A stretch of DNA of 6,291 bases from Thermaceae bacterium (GTDB taxonomy: Bacteria > Deinococcota > Deinococci > Deinococcales > Marinithermaceae). Under the pieces are notes generated by a model. It had not been told where the DNA came from. It saw nothing but the letters and a program-made list of their open reading frames with translations, and made no database searches. Shown piece by piece: positions 1 through 6,143 of this stretch (position 1 is its first letter; every line of letters starts with the position of its first letter). The position numbers were made by a program, and so were the translations under genes. Location: the NCBI GenBank assembly GCA_027023345.1, contig JALVVO010000262.1, forward strand, positions 1 through 6,291, written 5' to 3'.

Positions 1-818
1 CCCCCGACTACGGCACCGACGAGCAGGTGATGGCCTGGTTCATGGACACCTACGCCCAGGCCAAGGGCTTCATCGAGCCCGCGGTGGTGGTGGGCAAGCC
101 CGAACGCCTGGGCGGTACCCGGGGGCGCGCCGACGCGGTGGCGATCGGGCTCGTGCACGTCACCGAGCGCTACGCCTCGCGCTTTGGGCTCGCCCTCGAG
201 GGCGCCCGGGTGGCGGTGCAGGGCTTCGGCTCGGTGGGCCGGGCAGTGGCCCGGGTGCTCCACCGCCTCGGGGCCCGGGTGGTGGCGGTCTCGATGGACG
301 TCGGCGGGATCTACGACGGCCGGGGGCTCGACGTCCCCGCCCTCGAGGCCCACTTCGAGCGCGAGGGCACCTTCGAGGGCTTCCCCGCCGAGGCCATCAC
401 CAACGCCGAGCTGCTCGCGCTTTCGGTGGACTACCTGGTCCTCGCCGCCTACCAGCACGTGATCCACGAGGACAACGCCGGGGAGGTCCACGCCAAGGTG
501 GTGGTCGAAGGGGCCAACGTGCCGGTGACTGCCGGCGCCGACGAGATCCTTCGCGAGCGCGGGGTGATCGTGGTCCCCCACATCCTCGCCGCCGGGGGCA
601 ACCTGGTGATCGGCTACTTCGAGTGGGTGCAGGATCTTTCCGAGTACTTCTGGGACGAGCGAAAGGTTAGGCAGCAACTCAAGAGCGCCCTGGTCCGCGC
701 CTTCGACCAGGTCGAGGCCTACGCCCGCGAGCGGGGCCTCCCGCTTCGCTGCGCCGCGCAGCGCATCGCGATCCAGCGGGTGGACGAGGCCACCCGTCTG
801 AGAGGGGTGTATCCATGA
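1..818 (+). CDS. gdhA: Glutamate dehydrogenase family protein, probable regulatory subunit GdhA (5' end outside window)
   Basis: The reading frame is open from base 3 with no start, so the N-terminal third, including the usual substrate-binding lysines, lies upstream; 271 residues are visible. They align without gaps over long stretches to the neighbouring GdhB: the PDYGT segment containing the catalytic-type Asp, the Rossmann motif GFGSVG (bases about 223-240), the YFEWVQD segment and the C-terminal RGVYP. Several GdhB active-site motifs are altered: ATGNG becomes VAIG-like, EGANGPTT becomes EGANVPVT, and PDVIANAGG...S becomes PHILAAGGN...G. In Thermus thermophilus, GdhA is a non-catalytic partner that makes GdhB responsive to leucine, and the losses here fit that role (inference). 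The TGA stop overlaps the gdhB ATG as ATGA, implying one mRNA and coupled translation. A weakly active or differently specific dehydrogenase cannot be excluded. Confidence 0.88.
   Translation, partial: PDYGTDEQVMAWFMDTYAQAKGFIEPAVVVGKPERLGGTRGRADAVAIGLVHVTERYASRFGLALEGARVAVQGFGSVGRAVARVLHRLGARVVAVSMDVGGIYDGRGLDVPALEAHFEREGTFEGFPAEAITNAELLALSVDYLVLAAYQHVIHEDNAGEVHAKVVVEGANVPVTAGADEILRERGVIVVPHILAAGGNLVIGYFEWVQDLSEYFWDERKVRQQLKSALVRAFDQVEAYARERGLPLRCAAQRIAIQRVDEATRLRGVYP
800..807 (+). promoter_or_regulatory. Ribosome binding site of gdhB inside the end of gdhA
   Basis: The purine run GAGAGGGG ends 7 nt before the gdhB ATG at 815. With the ATGA overlap it supports that start and argues that gdhB is translated from the gdhA transcript, giving matched amounts of the two subunits. 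No -10-like hexamer precedes this start at leaderless spacing. Confidence 0.65.
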
Positions 819-2092
819 AGCACGAGCCGCTTTCCTTCATCCCCAAGGAGGCCGAGGGTCCCTGGAAGACCTACCTCGAGCAGGTGGATCGGGTCATCCC
901 CTACCTGGGGCCGCTCGCCTACTGGGCCGAGACCCTGAAGCGCCCCAAGCGCGTCCTGATCGTGGACGTGCCCATCCGCATGGACGACGGCACCGTGGCC
1001 CACTTCGAGGGTTACCGGGTGCACCACAACACCTCCCGGGGGCCGGCCAAGGGGGGCGTGCGCTACCACCCGGCGGTGACGCTCTCCGAGGTGATGGCGC
1101 TGGCCGCCTGGATGACGATTAAGAACGCCGCGGTGGGGCTGCCCTACGGGGGCGGCAAGGGGGGCATCCGGGTGGATCCCGCGAAGCTCTCCTCGGCCGA
1201 GCTCGAGCGGCTCACCCGCCGGTACACCTCGGAAATCGGGATCCTGATCGGTCCCCAGCGCGACGTGCCCGCTCCCGACGTGGGCACCGGCCAGCGCGAG
1301 ATGGCCTGGATGATGGACACCTACTCGATGAACGTGGGCACCACCGCCCCCGGCGTGGTCACCGGCAAGCCGATTCCCCTGGGGGGCTCGCTCGGCCGCC
1401 AGGACGCCACCGGCAACGGCGTCTTCTTCGTCGCCGCGGCGGCGGCCAAGAAGATCGGCCTCTCGATCGAGGGCAGCCGGGTGATCATCCAGGGCTTCGG
1501 TAACGTGGGCAACGCCGCCGCCCGCGCCTTCTTCGACCACGGCGCCCGGGTGGTGGGGATCGCCGACGTGACCGGGGCGATCTACAACGAGAAGGGCATC
1601 GACCCCTACGACCTCTTGAAGTACGTGGCCGAGGCCGGCGGGGTGCGCGGCTACCCCAAGGCCGAGCCGGTGCCGGCGGCGGAGTTCTTCGGCCTGCCCG
1701 CCGAGATCGCGGTCCCCGCGGCCTTGGAGGGGGCGATCACCGAGCAGAACGCATGGAAGATCAAGGCCAAGATGGTGGTCGAGGGGGCGAACGGCCCCAC
1801 CACCCCGGCGGCCGACGACATCTTGAACGAACGGGGCATCCTGGTGGTGCCCGACGTGATCGCCAACGCCGGCGGCGTGATCGTCTCCTACTTCGAGTGG
1901 GTTCAGGACTTCAACTCCTACTTCTGGACCGAGGAGGAGGTGAACGAGAACCTCCGCCGGGTGATCACCGAGGCCTTCGAGGCGGTCTGGCAGACCGCCG
2001 AGGACCAAAAAGTCCCCCTCAGGACCGCGGCCTACATCGTGGCCGCGACCCGGGTGCTCGAGGCCCGCGCCCTCCGCGGGCTCTACCCCTAA
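815..2092 (+). CDS. gdhB: Glutamate dehydrogenase, catalytic subunit GdhB
   Basis: This 425-aa cytoplasmic enzyme interconverts glutamate and 2-oxoglutarate plus ammonia using NAD(P)H; the Thermus thermophilus homologue is NAD-dependent (family knowledge). Domain order is standard for the hexameric family, whose usual length is about 410-450 aa. The N-terminal substrate domain carries GPAKGG (Lys79), K103 and PYGGGKGG with the catalytic-type Lys115, then PAPDVGTG with Asp155. The nucleotide domain carries the ATGNG motif (198-202), the Rossmann fingerprint GFGNVG (227-232), EGANGPTT (323-330), and PDVIANAGGV (346-355) with Ser358, followed by SYFEW. All key residues I can place are present, so it should be active. 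It starts at the ATG inside the ATGA overlap with gdhA. It probably assembles with GdhA into a hetero-oligomer whose activity responds to leucine, as in Thermus (inference). The next gene is 55 nt away, across a hairpin. Confidence 0.95.
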   Translation: MKHEPLSFIPKEAEGPWKTYLEQVDRVIPYLGPLAYWAETLKRPKRVLIVDVPIRMDDGTVAHFEGYRVHHNTSRGPAKGGVRYHPAVTLSEVMALAAWMTIKNAAVGLPYGGGKGGIRVDPAKLSSAELERLTRRYTSEIGILIGPQRDVPAPDVGTGQREMAWMMDTYSMNVGTTAPGVVTGKPIPLGGSLGRQDATGNGVFFVAAAAAKKIGLSIEGSRVIIQGFGNVGNAAARAFFDHGARVVGIADVTGAIYNEKGIDPYDLLKYVAEAGGVRGYPKAEPVPAAEFFGLPAEIAVPAALEGAITEQNAWKIKAKMVVEGANGPTTPAADDILNERGILVVPDVIANAGGVIVSYFEWVQDFNSYFWTEEEVNENLRRVITEAFEAVWQTAEDQKVPLRTAAYIVAATRVLEARALRGLYP

Positions 2093-2108
2093 GGCCGAGG
2101 GGCGTTTT

Positions 2109-2140
2109 GGCCGCGGTCCCCGGGGCCGCGGCCTTAAGCT
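2109..2140 (+). terminator. Possible intrinsic terminator after gdhB
   Basis: A perfect 8-bp GC stem, GGCCGCGG (2109-2116) pairing with CCGCGGCC (2126-2133), encloses a 9-nt loop and is followed by TTAAGCTTTT (2134-2143). The tail is only partly U-rich, so termination may be incomplete. It lies 16 nt after the gdhB stop, where the gdhAB operon would be expected to end. Confidence 0.5.
2135..2140 (+). promoter_or_regulatory. Candidate leaderless -10 element of the GNAT gene
   Basis: TAAGCT matches TANNNT and ends 7 nt before the GTG at 2148, the spacing expected when transcription starts at or next to the start codon. No Shine-Dalgarno lies between. I see no convincing -35 hexamer 16-18 nt upstream, where the terminator stem sits, which weakens the call. 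Confidence 0.4.
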
Positions 2141-2147
2141 TTTAGCG

Positions 2148-2675
2148 GTGCCTGAGGTCGGCCTCAAGGACTTCCGCGAGGGGCTCAGCGACGAGGAGTG
2201 GCGGCGGTTCTTCGCCGCCTTCCGCGACCCCGAGATCGCCCGCCTGAACGGCCACCGGCCGCTCCGGCTTCCCTTCTGGCTTTTTCGCCGCATCGTCGAG
2301 GCCGAGCTCCGGCGCGGCGATCGCGTCGCCTTCGGGATCCTGGACGAGCGGGGGGAGTGGATCGGGGCGGTGGAGCTCTACGAGATCGACGGGCGGAAGG
2401 CGACGCTCGGCATCATCCTCTCGGCCAAGGACCGCTGGGGGAAGGGGTACGGGCCGGCGGCGGTGGCACGGGCGCTCGACTACGCCTTTGGGGAGCTGGG
2501 GCTCGAGCGGGTCGAGCTCCGCACCTTCCGCTGGAACGCGCGCGCCCGGCGGGCCTTCGAGAAGGCGGGGTTCCGCCTGGTCGGCTTCCTGCCCGCCCCC
2601 GGCGGCGAGGAGGACGCCCTGATGGCGATCTCCCGGGCGGACTGGGAGGCGCGGGCGCATAAGATGGGGGCATGA
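2148..2675 (+). CDS. GNAT family N-acetyltransferase, RimJ/RimL-like
   Basis: This 175-aa protein has the fold order of the Acetyltransf_3/RimJ-RimL branch, which moves acetyl from acetyl-CoA to protein N-termini or small amines. The N-terminal part (residues 7-45) has the DPEIARLNGHRPL type segment. The central strands AFGILDERGEWIGAVELY (61-78) lead to the acetyl-CoA pyrophosphate loop RWGKGYG (96-102), matching the family R/Q-x-x-G-x-G/A motif. The helix NARARRAFEKAGF (130-142) is the typical motif B end, followed by the FRLVGFLP strand. The start is a GTG with no Shine-Dalgarno but a -10-like hexamer at leaderless spacing. Its TGA overlaps the tkt ATG as ATGA. The substrate cannot be read from sequence; a ribosomal-protein or antibiotic substrate would be a guess. 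Confidence 0.85.
   Translation: MPEVGLKDFREGLSDEEWRRFFAAFRDPEIARLNGHRPLRLPFWLFRRIVEAELRRGDRVAFGILDERGEWIGAVELYEIDGRKATLGIILSAKDRWGKGYGPAAVARALDYAFGELGLERVELRTFRWNARARRAFEKAGFRLVGFLPAPGGEEDALMAISRADWEARAHKMGA
2660..2665 (+). promoter_or_regulatory. Candidate leaderless -10 element of tkt
   Basis: TAAGAT lies inside the last codons of the acetyltransferase gene and ends 6 nt before the tkt ATG at 2672. The only purine run, GGGGG, sits 1 nt from the ATG and is too close to act as a Shine-Dalgarno. A weak CGGACT (2638-2643) is the best -35-like sequence I see. It suggests tkt has its own promoter despite the 4-nt overlap. Confidence 0.5.
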
Positions 2676-4642
2676 AGGACCGCGAACGCCTGGCCATCAA
2701 CGCCCTCCGCTTCTTGGCCATCGACGCCATCGAACGGGCCAAGTCGGGCCACCCGGGCATGCCCATGGGCGCCGCCCCCATGGCCTACGTGCTCTGGCAC
2801 GACTTCCTCAAGGTCAACCCCAAGGACCCCGCCTGGCCCGACCGCGATCGCTTCGTGCTCTCCGCGGGGCACGGTTCGATGCTCCTCTACGCGCTTTTGC
2901 ACCTCTCCGGCTTCGACCTTCCCCTGGAGGAGCTCAAGCGCTTTCGCCAGTGGGGCTCGAAGACCCCGGGGCACCCCGAGTACGGCCTGACCCCGGGGGT
3001 CGAGGTGACCACCGGTCCCCTGGGGCAGGGCTTTGGCGCCGCGGTGGGCATGGCCCTTGCCGAGAAGAAGCTCGCCGCCGAGTTCAACCGCGAGGGCTTC
3101 CCGGTGGTGGACCACTGGACCTACGTCATCGCCTCCGACGGGGACCTGATGGAGGGGGTCAGCGCCGAGGCCGCGAGCCTCGCCGGGACCTGGAAGCTCG
3201 GCAAGCTGATCGTGCTCTGGGACGACAACCGCGTCTCCATCGACGGGCGTACCGACCTCGCCTTCACCGAGGACGTGCTCGGCCGGTTTGCCGCCTACGG
3301 CTGGCAGGTGCTGAGGGTCGAGGACGGCGAGGACCTCGCCGCGATCCGGAACGCCCTGCGCCTTGCTCGGGAGGAGCTTGGCCGCCCCACCCTGATCGCG
3401 GTCCGCACCCACCTCGGCTACGGCAGCCCCCTCCAGGACGACCCCAAGGTCCACGGCGCGCCGCTCGGGGAGGAGGCGGTGAAGGCGACCCGGGAGCGGC
3501 TCGGCTGGCCCTACCCGCCCTTCGAGATCCCCCCCGATGTCTACGCCGACTTCCAGGCGGTGGCCGACCGGGGCGCCGAGGCCCAGGAGGCCTGGGAAAC
3601 CTTGCTTGAGAACTACGCCTGGAAGTACCCCGAGCTCGCCGCCGAGTTCGTCCGCCGGGTGCGGGAGGAAAAGCTTCCCGAGGGGGCGCTCGAGGGCCTG
3701 GAGGAGGGCTTTGCCCTGGGCGAAAAGCTCGCCACCCGCGCGGCAAGCGGCAAGGTGATCGCGCGGCTTGCCGCGCGGATCCCCGAGCTCCTCGGGGGGA
3801 GCGCCGACCTCACCCCCTCGAACAACACCAAGGCCCCCAGCATGGACGACTTCTCTCCGGAAAACCCCACCGGCCGCTACCTCCACTACGGCGTACGCGA
3901 GCACGCGATGGGCGCGATCTTAAACGGCCTCGTGCTGCACAGGGGCTACCTCCCCTACGGCGGTACCTTCCTGGTCTTCTCCGACTACATGCGCCCGGCG
4001 GTGCGGCTCGCCGCGCTCATGGGGATCCGGCCGGTCTACGTCTGGACCCACGACTCGATCGCCCTCGGCGAGGACGGCCCCACCCACCAGCCGGTGGAGC
4101 AGCTGCCCGCCCTTCGGGCGATGCCGCGCCTTTTGGTGATCCGACCCGCCGACGCCTTCGAGACCGCCTGGGCCTGGCGGGTGGCGCTCACCCACGAGGG
4201 AGGGCCGGTGGCCCTGGTGCTCACCCGGCAGAAGGTCGAGAACGTCACCGGCGAGAAGGCCGAGGGGCTCCTTCGCGGGGGCTACGTGCTCCGGGAGCCC
4301 GAGGGGGCGGTGGGGACGATCCTCGCTAGTGGGTCCGAGGTGGCGCTCGCGGTCAAGGCGGCGGACCTGCTCGAGGCCGAGGGCCATCCGGTGCGGGTGG
4401 TGAGCCTGCCCTCCTTCGAGCTCTTCGAGGCCCAGGACGAGGACTACCGGCGGGCGGTGCTCGGCGAGCTGCCTCGGCTCGCGGTGGAGGCGGCGAGCCC
4501 CTTCGGCTGGGAGCGCTACGCCGACCGCGTGCTCGGGGTCACCGGGTTCGGCGCGAGCGCCCCCGGGGACGAGGTCTACGCCCGCTACGGCTTCACCCCG
4601 GAGAACGTCGCGGCGGAGATGAAGAAACTCCTCGGGGTATAG
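2672..4642 (+). CDS. tkt: Transketolase
   Basis: This 656-aa thiamine diphosphate enzyme moves two-carbon ketol units between sugar phosphates in the non-oxidative pentose phosphate pathway; it is normally a cytoplasmic homodimer of about 650-670 aa, so this is full length. Visible motifs: SGHPGMPMG with His27, AGHGSM with His67, PGHPE with His101, and GPLGQG (115-120). The Mg/ThDP site is SDGDLMEG (Asp156) plus DDNRVSIDG (Asn186), followed by VHGAPLG with His261. The pyrimidine domain has YGVREHAMGAI with the catalytic-type Glu410, Phe434, THDSI with His460, GEDGPTHQP with His472, and LTRQ with Arg519. Residue numbers nearly match E. coli TktA. The C-terminal domain (about 530-656) is intact. 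The start overlaps the upstream gene by ATGA but appears to have its own -10 element. Its TAG stop falls within the next -10-like hexamer. Xylulose-5-phosphate/DHAP synthase roles are unlikely. Confidence 0.97.
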   Translation: MKDRERLAINALRFLAIDAIERAKSGHPGMPMGAAPMAYVLWHDFLKVNPKDPAWPDRDRFVLSAGHGSMLLYALLHLSGFDLPLEELKRFRQWGSKTPGHPEYGLTPGVEVTTGPLGQGFGAAVGMALAEKKLAAEFNREGFPVVDHWTYVIASDGDLMEGVSAEAASLAGTWKLGKLIVLWDDNRVSIDGRTDLAFTEDVLGRFAAYGWQVLRVEDGEDLAAIRNALRLAREELGRPTLIAVRTHLGYGSPLQDDPKVHGAPLGEEAVKATRERLGWPYPPFEIPPDVYADFQAVADRGAEAQEAWETLLENYAWKYPELAAEFVRRVREEKLPEGALEGLEEGFALGEKLATRAASGKVIARLAARIPELLGGSADLTPSNNTKAPSMDDFSPENPTGRYLHYGVREHAMGAILNGLVLHRGYLPYGGTFLVFSDYMRPAVRLAALMGIRPVYVWTHDSIALGEDGPTHQPVEQLPALRAMPRLLVIRPADAFETAWAWRVALTHEGGPVALVLTRQKVENVTGEKAEGLLRGGYVLREPEGAVGTILASGSEVALAVKAADLLEAEGHPVRVVSLPSFELFEAQDEDYRRAVLGELPRLAVEAASPFGWERYADRVLGVTGFGASAPGDEVYARYGFTPENVAAEMKKLLGV

Positions 4643-4645
4643 AAT
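4640..4645 (+). promoter_or_regulatory. Candidate leaderless -10 element of the 4652 gene, overlapping the tkt stop
   Basis: TAGAAT ends 6 nt before the GTG at 4652, and its first three bases are the TAG stop of tkt. The surrounding octamer ATAGAATC (4639-4646) recurs exactly before efp at 5548-5555. No Shine-Dalgarno is present between it and the GTG, and no clear -35 hexamer is visible. Confidence 0.55.
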
Positions 4646-4651
4646 CAGAGC

Positions 4652-5551
4652 GTGAAAAAGCGCGTCGTGAGCGTTTCCCTGGGGTCCTCTCGCCGGAACC
4701 ATCGGGCCGAGGTCGAGCTCCTTGGGAAGCGAATAGAGCTTCAGCGCATTGGAACCGACGGCGACTTCGGGCGGGCGATCGAGCTGATCCGGGAGCTCGA
4801 CGGCCGGGTGGACGCGATCGGCCTCGGGGGTATCGACCTCTACCTGATCGCCGCCGGGCGGCGGTACGTGATCCGGGACGCTTTGAAGCTCGCCCGGGCG
4901 GCGGAGAAGACCCCGGTGGTGGACGGCTCCGGGCTCAAGGCAACGCTCGAGCGCCGGGCGGTCTTCGAGCTCGACGAGCGGCTCGGTTTTCGCGGCAAGA
5001 CCGTGCTCATCCCCTCGGCGGTGGACCGCTTCGGCATGGCCGAGGCCTTCTACCAGGTGGGGGCGAAGACGATGTACGGCGACTTCGTCTTCGCCCTCGG
5101 GATCCCGATCGTGCTCACCACGCCGGCCCAGCTCGCCGTGCTCGCGAGGCTCTTGCTCCCCGTCTTCACCAAGCTTCCCTTCAGCTGGCTCTACCCCACC
5201 GGCAAGAAGCAGGAGGAACAAAAGCTCGACTGGCGGAGCAAGTACTTCGAGCGGGCGGACGTGATCGCGGGGGACTTCCTCTACATCCGCCGCCACCTGC
5301 CCCCCTGGGCTGAAGGCAAGATCGTGGTGGCGAACACCACCACCGCGGAGGACCTCGCGTTCCTCAAGGAGCGGGGGGTGAGGACGCTCGCCACCACCAC
5401 CCCCCGCATCGAGGGGCGGAGCTTCGGCACCAACGTGATGGAGGCCATGATCGTGGCGCTCGCGGGGAAGTTTCCCCTCACCGAGGCGGACTACGAGCGC
5501 TGGATCGAGCGGCTCGGCCTCCACCCCGAGGTCACCGAGCTCGCCGCATAG
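4652..5551 (+). CDS. Conserved protein of unknown function, 299 aa
   Basis: I do not recognise a proven function. Homologues in Thermaceae and some Firmicutes may carry an automatic label such as quinate 5-dehydrogenase, but I see neither the shikimate dehydrogenase SKSxSP-type substrate motif nor a classic GxGxxG loop. Visible segments: an N-terminal alpha/beta region with VDAIGLGGIDLY (53-64), VVDGSGLK (89-96), and GKTVLIPSAVDRFGMAEAF (115-133), a possible nucleotide-fold strand-loop-helix. Then come YGDFVFALGIPI (142-153), a hydrophobic stretch at about 151-181 that could be a buried core or membrane contact, and a highly patterned C-terminal part with VVANTTTAEDL (225-235) and TTTPRIEGRSFGTNVMEA (248-265). 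There is no signal peptide. The start is a GTG with a -10-like hexamer at leaderless spacing and no Shine-Dalgarno. It sits between tkt and efp; neither neighbour explains it. Coding composition matches the neighbours. Confidence 0.85.
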   Translation: MKKRVVSVSLGSSRRNHRAEVELLGKRIELQRIGTDGDFGRAIELIRELDGRVDAIGLGGIDLYLIAAGRRYVIRDALKLARAAEKTPVVDGSGLKATLERRAVFELDERLGFRGKTVLIPSAVDRFGMAEAFYQVGAKTMYGDFVFALGIPIVLTTPAQLAVLARLLLPVFTKLPFSWLYPTGKKQEEQKLDWRSKYFERADVIAGDFLYIRRHLPPWAEGKIVVANTTTAEDLAFLKERGVRTLATTTPRIEGRSFGTNVMEAMIVALAGKFPLTEADYERWIERLGLHPEVTELAA

Positions 5552-5554
5552 AAT
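5549..5554 (+). promoter_or_regulatory. Candidate -10 element of the efp-accB operon, overlapping the upstream stop
   Basis: TAGAAT begins with the TAG stop of the 299-aa gene. Transcription would start near 5561-5562, leaving a short leader of about 15 nt with a ribosome binding site. The octamer ATAGAATC is identical to the one at 4639-4646. No convincing -35 hexamer is visible. Confidence 0.5.
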
Positions 5555-5564
5555 CTAGGGCAGT

Positions 5565-5573
5565 GAGGAGGGG
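5565..5573 (+). promoter_or_regulatory. Ribosome binding site of efp
   Basis: GAGGAGGGG contains the AGGAG core at 5566-5570, ending 6 nt before the ATG at 5577. This is the clearest Shine-Dalgarno in the window and fixes the efp start. Confidence 0.75.
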
Positions 5574-5576
5574 ACG

Positions 5577-6134
5577 ATGATAGCGGCAACCGACCTACGG
5601 CCGGGCACCAAGGTGAAGATGGACGGCAGCCTTTGGGAGTGCATCAGCTACCAGCACCAGAAGATCGGGCGCGGCGGCGCCAAGGTGGTGGCCAAGTTCA
5701 AGAACCTCGAGACCGGGGCCACCATCGAGCGCACCTTCAACTCCGGCGAACGCCTCGAGGACATCTACGTCGAGACCAAGGAGGTGCAGTACCTCTACCC
5801 CGAGGGCGACGCCTACGTCTTCATGGACCTCGAGACTTACGACCAGTACAGCGTGCCCGCCACCACCGTGGGGGAGGCGGCCAAGTACCTGAAGGAGGGC
5901 ATGACGGTCTTCGCCGACGTCTACGAGGGCCGGATCATCAAGATCACCCCGCCCACGGTGGTCGAGCTCGAGGTCGTCGAGACCCCGCCCGGGGTCAAGG
6001 GCGACACCGTCTCGGGCGGGTCCAAGCCGGCGACCCTGGAGACCGGGGCGGTGGTGCAGGTGCCGCTCTTCGTCAACGTCGGCGACGTGATCAAGGTGGA
6101 CACCCGGACCGGCGAGTACGTTGGCCGGGTCTAG
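5577..6134 (+). CDS. efp: Elongation factor P
   Basis: EF-P binds between the P and E sites of stalled ribosomes and promotes peptide bond formation at consecutive prolines. The 185-aa length is that of the three-domain bacterial family. Domain I, the KOW-like N-terminal part (1 to about 62), contains the tip loop KIGRGGAK, with Arg32 where E. coli has the modified Lys34; the Thermus thermophilus protein also has Arg there. Domain II (about 66-126) has the VFMDLETYDQY and EGMTVFADVYEGRIIKI segments. Domain III ends with a perfect match to the EF-P signature K-x-A-x4-G-x2-V-x-VP-x2-V-x2-G at residues 150-169. The ATG start has a strong Shine-Dalgarno. It is followed 9 nt later by accB, a common order in Thermus and other bacteria, and probably co-transcribed. 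Confidence 0.98.
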   Translation: MIAATDLRPGTKVKMDGSLWECISYQHQKIGRGGAKVVAKFKNLETGATIERTFNSGERLEDIYVETKEVQYLYPEGDAYVFMDLETYDQYSVPATTVGEAAKYLKEGMTVFADVYEGRIIKITPPTVVELEVVETPPGVKGDTVSGGSKPATLETGAVVQVPLFVNVGDVIKVDTRTGEYVGRV

Positions 6135-6140
6135 GGGGTG
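6133..6140 (+). promoter_or_regulatory. Ribosome binding site of accB overlapping the efp stop
   Basis: AGGGGGTG differs by one base from the AGGAGGTG consensus and overlaps the efp TAG. It lies 3 nt before the ATG at 6144 (5 nt counting from the core AGGGGG). No -10-like hexamer is present, so accB is most likely read from the efp transcript. Confidence 0.6.
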
Positions 6141-6143
6141 GGC

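Noticed and set aside
195..200. Frequent CTCGAG hexamers through the window
   Set aside because: They mostly arise from the common Leu-Glu codon pair CTC GAG in this codon usage, with no regular spacing or intergenic clustering.
815..2092. Similarity between the gdhA and gdhB regions as a DNA repeat
   Set aside because: This is divergence of an old gene duplication visible at the protein level; there is no long near-identical DNA that would mark a recent duplication or recombination site.
719..2293. Long open frame on the minus strand (524 codons) opposite gdhB
   Set aside because: It mirrors gdhB and neighbouring codons; GC-rich third positions remove stops on the opposite strand. Its translation is low-complexity, rich in Gly, His, Arg and Leu, with no recognisable domain, and it runs across three real genes.
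3760..3777. Perfect inverted repeat CGCGCGGC-TT-GCCGCGCG inside tkt
   Set aside because: It lies in frame within conserved-length coding sequence (Ile-Ala-Arg-Leu-Ala-Ala-Arg), has no U-tract, and such GC palindromes arise readily at this base composition.
2480..3904. Long minus-strand open frame (474 codons) opposite the transketolase gene
   Set aside because: Same composition artefact; it spans the acetyltransferase-tkt junction, and the sense strand encodes a full set of transketolase motifs.
3920..5524. Long minus-strand open frame (534 codons) opposite tkt and the 299-aa gene
   Set aside because: Crosses the junction between two sense genes, has composition typical of antisense shadows, and shows no domain or ribosome binding site.
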